Part shown: piece after piece, positions 6,908 to 12,658 of the stretch
Layout of the letters: each line of letters opens with the position of its first letter
Numbering within the stretch: position 1 is the first letter of the stretch
Assembly (NCBI GenBank): GCA_031178585.1
Contig: JAPSIT010000046.1
Coordinates: forward strand, 1 to 12,658
Direction: 5' to 3'
Length of the DNA stretch: 12,658 nt
DNA from: Arthrobacter sp.
GTDB taxonomy: Bacteria > Actinomycetota > Actinomycetes > Actinomycetales > Micrococcaceae
The notes under the pieces: model-generated
Seen by the model: the letters and a program-made list of their open reading frames with translations, nothing else
Told to the model about the DNA's origin: nothing
The model's database searches: none
Made by a program: the position numbers and the translations under genes

Positions 6908-7669
6908 TGCGCCCCCTGTGAAGATCCGCGACATCGGCTGCCAGGCAACAGCCCATGAAGCCGCCACAACCAGGGAGAAAAGGGCAATCCATACCCCGGA
7001 CGGCACCGCCGTCGCCCGGTACAGGATGTACGCGTCCGAGGTGGCCAGCTGGTCGCGCCGGCGGAGGTGCACATTCGTGAGCTTCGCCAGATCCCGGACG
7101 GCCGCCACGAGCAGGGCAAGGCCCAGGATGATCGACACATGCCCCGTGAAAGCTGACGGTACTGCAAGGACCAGTACGCCGGCACAAACCACGGTGGCCA
7201 GCAGGATCAGCACTCCGGCCGCATTACGGATGAAGACCAGGGACGCAAGCAACACCAGCAGCCCGGCAGACATGGCGGCCGGGCCCCAGCCGTTGAACCC
7301 TGACCAGACCAATGCTGCACCCGTAACGCCGGGAACCGGATAACCCCAAAATCCTGACCACACTGCGGCGAAGCGCCCTCGGGTAAACGAGGTGGTGGTG
7401 CCGGAGTGGTTGAGCCTCAGCTTTATCCCGCCCAGACGCTGGCCGCTGGTGAGGGCCGCAAATGCATGTCCGAGTTCGTGAGTCACCGTCGCGAACAGTC
7501 CGAAGTACCGCCACGTTGCGCTTGGGACCGAAAGGACGACGGCGACCAGGACGACGGTGAGCAGTTCGGTAACGGTGACCGTAGGAACCTCGGACCGGGC
7601 GAAACCTGCGGCGATCCGGTTCCACCATTCCTCGGGCACGGTCGGGACAGCCGGGGCGAAATAAACCAT
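6905..7669 (-). CDS. M50-type membrane metallopeptidase (M50B-like)
   Basis: This is an integral-membrane zinc protease, 254 residues if started at ATG 7669. The zinc motif HELGH is at residues 64-68 in LFATVTHELGHAFAAL, inside the first long hydrophobic region. This is the hallmark of the M50B-like family related to site-2 proteases. About six to seven hydrophobic segments follow, including GLLVLLASLVFI and SIILGLALLVAAV. The second zinc ligand, usually an Asp in a later segment, cannot be assigned by eye. No PDZ domain is present, and no substrate is suggested by the neighbours. The start is uncertain: the frame is open to GTG 7741, with another GTG at 7726. These would add about 24 or 19 residues and reach close to the divergent YqeY gene. 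None of the three has a clear Shine-Dalgarno. The stop lies nine bases before the GST start. Confidence 0.82.
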   Translation of the reverse strand: MVYFAPAVPTVPEEWWNRIAAGFARSEVPTVTVTELLTVVLVAVVLSVPSATWRYFGLFATVTHELGHAFAALTSGQRLGGIKLRLNHSGTTTSFTRGRFAAVWSGFWGYPVPGVTGAALVWSGFNGWGPAAMSAGLLVLLASLVFIRNAAGVLILLATVVCAGVLVLAVPSAFTGHVSIILGLALLVAAVRDLAKLTNVHLRRRDQLATSDAYILYRATAVPSGVWIALFSLVVAASWAVAWQPMSRIFTGGA

Positions 7670-7777
7670 AGGGATCAAGGCTACCGCCGCTGGGCGGGAG
7701 GTGTGCGCTGGCCGCTTAAGGTGCACGATGGAATCACCCACGCCCTTGCGGTACCGCTACTGCTGGATAAGGAAGCC

Positions 7778-8242
7778 ATGAGCACATTGAAGGAACGCCT
7801 GCACGCCGACGTTGTCGCCCACATGAAGGATCGCAACAAGGTGGCCCTCGCCACGGTCCGCAATGTCCTCGGGGAAATAGAAACCCGTGAGAAGTCGGGT
7901 AAGACGCCGGTGGAACTGGATGATGCCCAGGTCACGGCACTGCTGCAGAAGGAGGCCGGGAAGCGCCGCGACACCGCCCGGATTTACACGGAAGCTGGGG
8001 AGAGCGACCGCGCTGCGGCGGAAGTTGCCGAGGCCGAGGTCATTGAGGCATACCTGCCCCGCCCCCTCACGGCAGCCGAGGTGGAGGCAATCGTGGATGA
8101 ATCCATCGACGCCCTTAGGGCGGAGGGCGCCGAGTTGTCACTTCGGCACATGGGCGCTGTCATGAAGCCCGTGACGGCTCGGGTTGCCGGACGTTTCGAC
8201 GGCAAAGCCGTCAGCGAGATCGTCCGGGCGCGCCTGTCCTGA
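7778..8242 (+). CDS. GatB/YqeY domain-containing protein
   Basis: This 154-residue protein is entirely the YqeY domain: a helical N-terminal part (MSTLKERLHADVVAHMKDRN, then ATVRNVLGEIETRE) and the C-terminal part LRHMGAVMKPVTARVAGRFDGKAVSEIVRARL. The latter resembles the tail of the GatB subunit of Asp/Glu-tRNA amidotransferase that contacts tRNA. KRRDTARIY and AEVIEAYLPRPLT in the middle are strongly conserved in the family. The length is typical (about 150). A tRNA-related role is assumed for the family, but its exact function is not established. The ATG has AAGGA four bases upstream. The frame is open much further upstream, but there it only mirrors the M50 gene. The gene is divergent from the peptidase, with 108 bases between ATG codons. 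No strong terminator follows directly, so read-through into the small gene at 8340 is possible. Confidence 0.9.
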   Translation: MSTLKERLHADVVAHMKDRNKVALATVRNVLGEIETREKSGKTPVELDDAQVTALLQKEAGKRRDTARIYTEAGESDRAAAEVAEAEVIEAYLPRPLTAAEVEAIVDESIDALRAEGAELSLRHMGAVMKPVTARVAGRFDGKAVSEIVRARLS

Positions 8243-8325
8243 TCCCCAGTTCCTTCCCGCCGTCCCGGTAATCCTGAGTCTCGACGCAACGGCGGAATGG
8301 GAGGAGGATTTAACCACACCCACAC

Positions 8326-8334
8326 TAAGGAGGT
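8326..8334 (+). promoter_or_regulatory. Ideal Shine-Dalgarno of the 65-residue ORF
   Basis: TAAGGAGGT is a full anti-16S match, five bases before ATG 8340. It is the strongest ribosome site in the window and is the main reason for calling the small gene. Confidence 0.85.
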
Positions 8335-8339
8335 CGGTG

Positions 8340-8537
8340 ATGTGCTATTCATCGTGCGAGGGGTGGCGGAGCTACAGGAAGGATCGCGCCCGGGAAACCG
8401 AAGACAGCCAGGAGACGAGGCCGGACCAGGCCCCGGAGCCTCAGGTGCAGACAGAGGAATCCAGGATGTGGGCCTACCTCGCCCGAATGGAAAAGAGCGC
8501 TGCTGATCAGCCTGACGGGATCAGCGAACGCGTCTGA
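8340..8537 (+). CDS. Small hypothetical protein, 65 residues, Cys-containing N-terminus
   Basis: I do not recognise this protein. It begins MCYSSCEGWRSYRKDR, with cysteines at 2 and 6 and several aromatic and basic residues. A long acidic, Gln/Pro-rich, probably disordered middle follows (about 17-41). A short amphipathic helix SRMWAYLARMEK at about 41-52 and a polar tail complete it. There is no signal peptide or membrane segment. A perfect TAAGGAGGT at 8326-8334 with five-base spacing supports translation, and a strong hairpin follows 28 bases after the stop. The frame is open upstream to 8184, but that part overlaps YqeY. The 97-base gap from YqeY could hold its own promoter, though I cannot point to clear hexamers. 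Cys-Tyr near the N-terminus could bind metal or be oxidised, but one CxxxC pair is not enough to claim it. Confidence 0.7.
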   Translation: MCYSSCEGWRSYRKDRARETEDSQETRPDQAPEPQVQTEESRMWAYLARMEKSAADQPDGISERV

Positions 8538-8564
8538 GTACTAAAAGTCCAGGCACAACAATCT

Positions 8565-8592
8565 GAAAGGCTCCGCACGCGCGGGGCCTTTC
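8565..8592. terminator. Bidirectional hairpin terminator
   Basis: GAAAGGCTCCGC (8565-8576) pairs with GCGGGGCCTTTC (8581-8592) over 12 positions, with one G-U wobble and the four-base loop ACGC. It lies between the convergent small gene (ends 8537) and GNAT gene (ends 8615). There is a short T run on each side of the stem (CCTTTC and its mirror) but no long U tract, as is usual in high-GC actinobacteria. It probably stops transcription in both directions. Confidence 0.8.
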
Positions 8593-8614
8593 GACGTCGG
8601 ACCATTCCAGCCGG

Positions 8615-9244
8615 CTATTCCAGAAGCCTCTTTTTGGCGAACGCCAGATACTCTCCGGCTGCCTCCTCGAATCCGAAGTCCTGCCAGTACGCCTTCAGCG
8701 TTGCTTTGGCTTCTTCGTATTCGGCCGAGCCCTCCTGGGGAGAGCCATCGCTTCCGGCCGGCACAGCATGGACGACGACCAGGTCCACGGACCGGCCGAC
8801 GGTTTCGACGATGGCGTGGAGGACGGTGTATCCCATCCGCCCGCCCCGGTACTCGGGCAGGATCTCCAGGGTGGAAACGATCATCAGGTCGCCGCCGTCC
8901 TGCAGGTACTCGGTGACCAGGTCCGGGCGCTCGGCAGTGAGCATCTCCGCGATCTGTGCCATGTCTGGGTCGGCGCCATCCGTCGTGACGAACAGATTGA
9001 TCATTCCGGCTTTCGGGACGACCTGGACGACGGCGTTGCCCACTGGCACTTCTTCGCCCTCAGCAGCGCCGCCCTCGTGCGCAGAGTCTTCAGCCCCTGC
9101 AGTGCTGCCGGTAGTTTCACCGGCAGTCGTAACGGTTACCTCCCATCGCATTGGATAGTCCCGCGGGACATGCTCCATTCCTGGGACGCCCCGGTAGCGG
9201 AGCTTGTACTCAAAGGTCAGCAATTCCGGGTCGATCACGGTCAT
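8615..9244 (-). CDS. GNAT-like acetyltransferase family protein
   Basis: This is a 209-residue, probably soluble protein. The acetyl-CoA pyrophosphate loop appears as LEILPEYRGGRMGYTVLHAI (126-145), with R-G-G-R-M-G matching the Q/R-x-x-G-x-G/A motif. A late YWQDFGFEEAAGEYLAF (187-203) matches the typical final GNAT strand and helix. Residues 40-66 are a low-complexity Gly/Glu/Ala stretch, probably a disordered loop. The acceptor substrate is unknown and motif quality is moderate, so catalytic activity is inferred. The start is ATG 9244, with AAGGA seven bases upstream. The frame is open to 9400, but that extension (rich in Cys, Pro and Arg) overlaps the regulatory spacer and looks non-coding. 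It is divergent from the amino-acid permease and convergent with the 65-residue gene across the terminator. Confidence 0.75.
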   Translation of the reverse strand: MTVIDPELLTFEYKLRYRGVPGMEHVPRDYPMRWEVTVTTAGETTGSTAGAEDSAHEGGAAEGEEVPVGNAVVQVVPKAGMINLFVTTDGADPDMAQIAEMLTAERPDLVTEYLQDGGDLMIVSTLEILPEYRGGRMGYTVLHAIVETVGRSVDLVVVHAVPAGSDGSPQEGSAEYEEAKATLKAYWQDFGFEEAAGEYLAFAKKRLLE

Positions 9245-9385
9245 GAGGCCGTCCTTGAGGTGGCAGCATCTTCGTTTACACGGGCAGTCTATGCCGGGAT
9301 GCCGCCCGTCAGGAATGGGACCCGGCGCGTCCCCTATCCAACTGTTCCCGGGCCTGCTGTTGCCAAAGTGATAGTGGAGGGCCAG

Positions 9386-9401
9386 AGTGAAGTAAGTCAC
9401 A
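9386..9401. promoter_or_regulatory. GlxR/CRP-like cAMP-receptor binding site
   Basis: AGTGAAGTAAGTCACA matches the GlxR consensus TGTGANNTANNTCACA at every fixed base except the first T. GTGA and TCAC are symmetric with six bases between. It lies 61 bases before the permease start codon and 141 bases before the GNAT start codon. It could therefore control either gene. The TA at the centre favours a GlxR-type over an E. coli-type site. Confidence 0.55.
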
Positions 9402-9462
9402 CCAGGGCCCGGAACCGGCCGTTGGGGCCGCCGAAGGGGCCGAACACGCTGTGGAGGTCACC

Positions 9463-10929
9463 ATGAGCACCACCTCTGACGAACTGCACGACGCATCTGC
9501 TGAAGGCACCGAACCTCAGCTCAAACGTGTCCTGGGACCTAAGCTCCTGCTTTTGTTCATTGTTGGCGACATCTTGGGCGCCGGCGTCTATGCGGTCACT
9601 GGAACCATGGCCGGGACGGTCGGCGGCATCGTCTGGCTGCCGTTCCTGCTGGCATTCGTCGTCGCCACGCTGACGGCGTTCTCCTATTTGGAGCTCGTGA
9701 CGCAGTACCCTCAGGCGGCGGGTGCGGCGCTGTATACGCATAAGGCGTTCGGCATTCACTTCGTGACCTTCCTGGTTGCGTTCGCCGTCGTCTGCTCCGG
9801 CATTACAAGTGCCTCAACATCGGCGAATGTGCTCGCCCAGAATTTTTTCGGCGGCTTGGAAATCAATGGCTGGATGGCTGTGCCGGACCAGGGCATGATT
9901 ACTGCAGTCGCGCTCGGTTTCATGCTGCTGCTGGCTGCTATCAACCTGCGCGGCGTGGGGGAGAGCGTGAAGTTCAACGTGGTCCTCACGGTGGTCGAGA
10001 TGACGGCTCTGTGCATCGTGATCGGTGTTGGTTTTTATGTCATGGCGCAGGGGACGGGCAACGCTGAGGAAATCATCGTGTTCAACGACTACCAGGACAA
10101 AGGGCTGTTCCTGGCAGTTACAGCGGCTACCTCCATCGCCTTCTTTGCGATGGTGGGCTTTGAGGACTCCGTGAACATGGTCGAGGAAACGAAGAACCCC
10201 GAACACATCTTCCCCCGGACCATGCTGACCGGCCTCGGCGTGGCGGTGATCCTATACATGCTGGTGGCCGTTTCCGTCGTAAGCGTGCTCTCGCCTACCG
10301 AACTTGAGGGGATCAGGGAGGCCGAAGGTGCCGCGCTTCTGGAGGTCGTCCACAAGGGCTCCCCGGACTTCCCGATTGACAGGGTTTTCCCGTTCCTTGC
10401 TGTCTTCGCCGTCGCCAACACTGCGCTGATCAACATGCTGATGGCGAGCCGCCTGATCTACGGGATGGCGCGCCAGGCCGTCCTGCCGCGGCCTTTGGGG
10501 AAGGTGCTGCCGACCCGCCGCACGCCTTGGGCCGGGATCGCGTTCTCAACTGTCCTTGCGCTGGGTCTGATCTGGTACGTCACCAGTGACCCCGAAAGCA
10601 ATATCGTGGCGAATCTGTCGGGGACAACAGCGTTCCTGCTGCTGTGTGTGTTCACAGTGGTCAATGTCGCCTGCGTTGTACTTCGCGGCAAGAGGGACCC
10701 TGACCGCGAGGTCTTCTTCACGTCCCCGGGACCGCTGCCGATCGTCGCGGCGCTGCTTTGTGCATTCCTCGCCGGACCCTGGGTGGGCCGCAATGTCATC
10801 CAGTATCAAATTGCCGGCGGACTGATGGCCGTCGGTGTCCTGCTCTGGGTCATCACCTGGCTGGTCAACAGGAGGACCAATGCCGGGAAGGGCGGTCCGG
10901 CCGGCGCCAGCCACAGCGGACATCCATGA
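9463..10929 (+). CDS. APC-superfamily amino acid permease
   Basis: This is a 488-residue transporter with about 12 membrane spans. After a polar 25-residue N-terminus the first span contains GDILGAGVYAVTG (35-47), the unwound substrate-binding stretch of APC transporters. FSYLELVTQYPQAAGAALYTHKAFG (about 73-97) covers the conserved span 2-3 region. GFEDSVNMVEETKNP (232-246) is the family's span 6 signature, with E234 and the loop EETKNP. MASRLIYGMARQ is the conserved span 8 loop. The family is cationic and small amino-acid transporters, and the exact substrate is not predictable. The start is ATG 9463, with GGAGG five bases upstream. GTG 9451, in frame, would place that site inside the gene and is rejected. 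A GlxR-like palindrome lies 61 bases before the start, so carbon-status control is plausible. No strong terminator is seen after the stop. Confidence 0.92.
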   Translation: MSTTSDELHDASAEGTEPQLKRVLGPKLLLLFIVGDILGAGVYAVTGTMAGTVGGIVWLPFLLAFVVATLTAFSYLELVTQYPQAAGAALYTHKAFGIHFVTFLVAFAVVCSGITSASTSANVLAQNFFGGLEINGWMAVPDQGMITAVALGFMLLLAAINLRGVGESVKFNVVLTVVEMTALCIVIGVGFYVMAQGTGNAEEIIVFNDYQDKGLFLAVTAATSIAFFAMVGFEDSVNMVEETKNPEHIFPRTMLTGLGVAVILYMLVAVSVVSVLSPTELEGIREAEGAALLEVVHKGSPDFPIDRVFPFLAVFAVANTALINMLMASRLIYGMARQAVLPRPLGKVLPTRRTPWAGIAFSTVLALGLIWYVTSDPESNIVANLSGTTAFLLLCVFTVVNVACVVLRGKRDPDREVFFTSPGPLPIVAALLCAFLAGPWVGRNVIQYQIAGGLMAVGVLLWVITWLVNRRTNAGKGGPAGASHSGHP

Positions 10930-10967
10930 CCTGGAGGGTAGCTACGTCCGTGGCACCACGGCCGCGA

Positions 10968-11264
10968 CTACGAGCAGGAGCGGGCGGACTCCGAGGCATG
11001 ATCGATTTTGACATCGAAATCCAGGACGGTGCCGTCGCCGGTGAGCCGCTGGGCCAGGTACGCCCGGAGTGCGGCATTGGAAGCCGTGTGCGCACCGGGG
11101 AGGGCCTCGCCGTTGAGCAGGGCATAGGAGTCACTGATGTGGAAGACGGACAGGAAGCAGTCCTCAAGCTGATCAGTGCGCAGGTTGCGGACGGTGTCGC
11201 GGAAACTGCCTTGGGAGCCCGACTTGGGCATGGTCGTCACGGAGAAAGTTACTGTGTTTGCCAT
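10968..11264 (-). CDS. Hypothetical protein, 98 residues
   Basis: I do not recognise this protein. It starts MANTVTFSVTTMPKSGSQGS with a GAGGA about eight bases before ATG 11264. The body shows beta-like segments (TVTFSVTT, CFLSVFHIS and TVLDFDVKI) around helical parts (FRDTVRNLRT and NAALRAYLAQRLTG), suggesting a small alpha/beta fold. There is no signal peptide, membrane span or metal motif, only a single internal cysteine and one near the C-terminus. Codon use is GC-rich at third positions and the frame is clean, which supports coding. It is convergent with the permease, with 38 bases between stop codons. A weak 6-bp inverted repeat with a 2-base loop (10948-10961) is the only terminator candidate there. 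An overlapping frame on the plus strand is a shadow. Confidence 0.6.
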   Translation of the reverse strand: MANTVTFSVTTMPKSGSQGSFRDTVRNLRTDQLEDCFLSVFHISDSYALLNGEALPGAHTASNAALRAYLAQRLTGDGTVLDFDVKIDHASESARSCS

Positions 11265-11592
11265 GGAGCTGGTCCTCTGGGTGCTTCAGGCCCGGGGGAC
11301 GCTTCCCCGGCCATTTGGAAGCGTAACGGCTCCCGTTGGCGAAGATAACCCCTACCCGGCAGTAAGTTGAGGAATCCGTAAATTCGGGCTGTCTTGTGCC
11401 GGGCGCTCCCCAGTCAAGGGCGCCCCTCTTGGCGTCATCTGCTGCCGTTCCACACCGTCCGGGTTTTCTTGAAGCGGCGGGTCGCGGCTCCCGTGGGCTT
11501 CAGGGACACCACCAGTCCGTAACTGCCGCATTGGGATGTGCGGGTAAGAGGTGAGAGTCGGTTCGTTTGCACCCCGCTTTTGAGGGGACAGG
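11265..11592. other. Gene-poor spacer of 328 bases
   Basis: I find no convincing gene here. Open frames on both strands are short, start at poor sites and overlap genes. Three small inverted repeats are present: CCGGGG/CCCCGG (11292-11310), AACGG/CCGTT (11325-11337) and GGGCGC/GCGCCC (11401-11425). The first two could lie in the leader or promoter zone of the minus-strand hypothetical gene, but none has a T run. No tRNA-like cloverleaf was found. A small RNA cannot be excluded. Confidence 0.5.
11582..11587 (+). promoter_or_regulatory. Shine-Dalgarno deciding the start of the small membrane protein
   Basis: GAGGGG lies five bases before ATG 11593. The in-frame ATG 11650 has no comparable site, so the longer form is preferred. 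The sequence upstream of 11650 (CCTAAGATTGTTT) could instead be a promoter or leaderless context, so the choice is not certain. Confidence 0.5.
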
Positions 11593-11844
11593 ATGTGTTC
11601 GTCCAAACTTCTTCCAAGCTTTCGCCGCCTTCCCGACCTAAGATTGTTTATGCGCCCCGAGGAAGCGATCGCCCTGGTTTTTGCAATTGCAGTCGTCTGG
11701 ACCGGCACGATCCTGCTGTTGCTTACCCGAATAGACCGGCCCGAGCGGCAGGCACGGCGTCAGGAGCGGAAAGCGGACCGGATGGCACAGCGCCGGGTTC
11801 ACTACGAAACACGGCCGCGACCGGCGCGCCGTCGCCGGCCTTAG
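11593..11844 (+). CDS. Small single-span membrane protein, 83 residues
   Basis: I do not recognise a family. From ATG 11593 (GAGGGG five bases upstream) it has a basic N-terminus MCSSKLLPSFRRLPDLRLF. One hydrophobic span follows at about 25-46 (IALVFAIAVVWTGTILLLLT), then a strongly basic cytoplasmic tail rich in Arg (RQARRQERKADRMAQRR and a final RRRRP). A shorter 64-residue version from ATG 11650 would keep the span and tail. Positive residues on both sides of the span make the topology ambiguous, although the more basic C-terminal tail is expected inside. The basic tail could contact nucleic acid or phospholipid, but no function is claimed. Its stop codon TAG overlaps the TAA of the convergent HPt-like gene in the four bases TTAG (11841-11844). 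The two genes must therefore terminate into each other. Confidence 0.55.
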   Translation: MCSSKLLPSFRRLPDLRLFMRPEEAIALVFAIAVVWTGTILLLLTRIDRPERQARRQERKADRMAQRRVHYETRPRPARRRRP

Positions 11845-12410
11845 CGCCCCGACTGCGCGACTGGGCCTAGGCCACTCGCTTTGTGTCTGCGGACTGGCGG
11901 CTGCTCAGTACTGACTGGACTTTCACCTTGGTTCGGTCCATTGGACTGGAGCTCAGGGGCTAGGGCTAGGCTCGGCCGACTGGAGAGGGCATCTTGCAGG
12001 CGGGGCAGGTGCAGTGCAATGTCCTGGGCTGAGGACGCTGCGGCGGCCCAGTCAGCCAAAGCCAGGGCCAGCTCCAGTTCGCGGCACAGCTGGTTCATTC
12101 GGAGCGCCCCCGCCAGCCAGGACGTTGCTTTTAGGCTCAGGGACGCGTCCATGGCAAAGTCCCGGTCCCGGGCACTGACGGTGCGGAGGAGCCGCTCAAC
12201 GCGCCGGGGGAGGTGGTCTGCGTAGTCCGCAGCGAATGACTCTGCGACCTCCACCGAGGCCTCTTTCGAGAGCTGCTGGAGGTGCTCTGCTTCCAGTGCC
12301 GGTTTCGGGCCCTCTTTTGGCAGTTGTTTAAGCACTGGCCGCTCCTTCCGGCTGGCAATGACAGGGCCTATGCCGGCTGGCGCCTGTGTCATTGCTGCTG
12401 CTGTTGTCAT
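11841..12410 (-). CDS. HPt-domain-like protein without the phosphorylatable histidine
   Basis: This is a 189-residue protein. Residues about 45-140 look like a histidine phosphotransfer four-helix bundle: YADHLPRRVERLLRTVSARD, then SLSLKATSWLAGALRMNQLC and RELELAL. These match the H-x-L-K-(G/A)-(S/T)-S...GA...LC..LE pattern of HPt domains. At the place of the phosphorylated His there is L91 (codon CTG), while L93, K94 and the helix pattern are kept. The protein is therefore probably a pseudo-HPt that binds a receiver domain or kinase without carrying phosphate. The N-terminal 40 residues and C-terminal 45 are Pro/Ser-rich and disordered. The start ATG 12410 has GAAGG seven bases upstream; ATG 12392 is an alternative. 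The frame is open to 12635, but that extension is not protein-like. No histidine kinase or response regulator is seen in the window. The assignment is by pattern only. Confidence 0.6.
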   Translation of the reverse strand: MTTAAAMTQAPAGIGPVIASRKERPVLKQLPKEGPKPALEAEHLQQLSKEASVEVAESFAADYADHLPRRVERLLRTVSARDRDFAMDASLSLKATSWLAGALRMNQLCRELELALALADWAAAASSAQDIALHLPRLQDALSSRPSLALAPELQSNGPNQGESPVSTEQPPVRRHKASGLGPVAQSGR

Positions 12411-12538
12411 GGGCTTGCCTTCCGCTTGGGCCCCCTCCGCCGCTGCTTGGGGGCGACAGACGACGGAGGGGACGTGTAGGGGTCCCTGGCCGAGACCGGA
12501 ACACTGCGCCGGTGTCGGCCAGGTCGATGGTGCTGCAT
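12407..12538 (-). CDS. Possible 43-residue basic peptide, coupled to the HPt-like gene
   Basis: An open frame runs from ATG 12538 to a TGA at 12409-12407 that overlaps the ATG of the HPt-like gene as ATGA. The peptide starts MQHHRPGRHRRSVPVSARDP, ends QRRRGPKRKASP, and has no hydrophobic segment. About one third of its residues are Arg, Lys or His. AAGGA lies ten bases before ATG, a rather wide spacing. Stop-start overlap suggests translational coupling, and third-position GC is high. High-GC sequence makes short open frames easily, so coding is only moderately likely. It may act as a leader controlling the downstream gene. A hairpin at 12486-12522 lies inside it. Confidence 0.35.
   Translation of the reverse strand: MQHHRPGRHRRSVPVSARDPYTSPPSSVAPKQRRRGPKRKASP
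12486..12522. repeat. Imperfect hairpin in the HPt-like gene leader
   Basis: CTGGCCGA (12486-12493) pairs with TCGGCCAG (12515-12522), and after one mismatch ACCGG (12495-12499) pairs with CCGGT (12509-12513). The loop is nine bases. This gives 13 paired positions. There is no adjacent T run. A second pair, CCCCTCCG (12432-12439) with CGGAGGGG (12464-12471), lies between it and the ATG at 12410. Both could form in the mRNA leader. Confidence 0.45.
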
Positions 12539-12596
12539 ATGAGCGGTTTCCTTGCGGGTAAGAACAGTCTCCTAGGGAACCATCAAGGACCCCGCG

Positions 12597-12658
12597 ATGG
12601 ACGATCAATACTGCATCAAGAAAAATTGGCCCCACTGTGTCCCACGCCTGCCGTTGGC
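12597..12658 (+). CDS. Possible 5' end of a gene leaving the window
   Basis: ATG 12597 with AAGGA about seven bases upstream opens a frame, MDDQYCIKKNWPHCVPRLPL, that stays open to the window end (about 20 codons). It has two cysteines and a histidine, and lower-GC codons than the neighbours. With so little sequence it could be chance. It would be divergent from the HPt-like gene. The 58 bases between the 12538 start and 12597 would then hold both promoters. Confidence 0.2.
   Translation, partial: MDDQYCIKKNWPHCVPRLPL

Noticed and set aside
5825..6958. 377-codon plus-strand frame opposite the GST gene
   Set aside because: The minus strand holds the complete Xi-class motifs. The plus frame has none and no ribosome site.
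9245..9400. N-terminal extension of the GNAT-like protein
   Set aside because: It contains the GlxR-like site, is Cys/Pro/Arg-rich without fold-like pattern, and ATG 9244 has a better ribosome site.
10948..10961. CCGTGG/CCACGG inverted repeat as a terminator after the permease
   Set aside because: The loop would be only two bases, the stem is six pairs, and there is no T run. At best it is a weak terminator.
11538..11600. GGTTCGTTTGCACC looked like a tRNA T-arm
   Set aside because: No matching acceptor stem, anticodon arm or D-arm could be placed around it.
11352..11708. 118-codon minus-strand frame in the spacer
   Set aside because: No ribosome site, no fold-like pattern, and it overlaps the small membrane-protein gene. 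A 60-codon frame starting at TTG 11617 was rejected for the same reasons.
12411..12635. N-terminal extension of the HPt-like protein to 12635
   Set aside because: The predicted residues look non-coding, and the stretch contains two hairpins. ATG 12410 has a ribosome site.

Overview
The window reads as high-GC actinobacterial chromosome. Third codon positions are mostly G or C, several genes appear leaderless, the fatty-acid genes resemble the mycobacterial fadE5/fadA2/fabG4/htdX neighbourhood, and one operator fits the GlxR (cAMP receptor) consensus of Corynebacteriales and relatives. The protein style suggests Micrococcaceae (Arthrobacter or Pseudarthrobacter), but this is an impression, not a search result. 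I see no insertion sequence, CRISPR array, tRNA or rRNA.

Layout. (1) Positions 1-4623 hold a divergent fatty-acid degradation locus. A TetR regulator and the start of an acyl-CoA oxidase/dehydrogenase run leftward. A FadA2-type thiolase, a two-domain FabG4-type ketoreductase and an HtdX-type MaoC dehydratase run rightward as a tight operon. A 33-bp palindrome sits between the two arms and covers both predicted promoters. Together the four enzymes could carry out a full beta-oxidation turn through (R)-3-hydroxyacyl-CoA, controlled by the TetR protein. (2) Positions 4636-7669 hold three leftward genes: an M50-type membrane metallopeptidase, a glutathionyl-hydroquinone-reductase-like Xi-class GST, and a FUSC/aromatic-acid-exporter-like membrane protein. 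The GST and FUSC starts share an identical -10-like hexamer six bases before ATG and look leaderless. (3) Positions 7778-8592 hold a YqeY-like gene, a 65-residue protein with an ideal Shine-Dalgarno sequence, and a strong hairpin that separates them from the convergent GNAT-like gene. (4) Positions 8615-10929 hold the GNAT-like gene and a divergent APC-superfamily amino-acid permease, with a GlxR/CRP-like palindrome between them. (5) Positions 10930-12658 are mostly poorly characterised small genes: an orphan 98-residue protein, a small single-span membrane protein, an HPt-like protein that lacks the phosphorylatable histidine, and a possible 43-residue basic peptide overlapping its start codon.

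Regions 1 to 3 are ordinary, well-ordered bacterial genes. The less explained material is in the last 2 kb and in the regulatory spacers.
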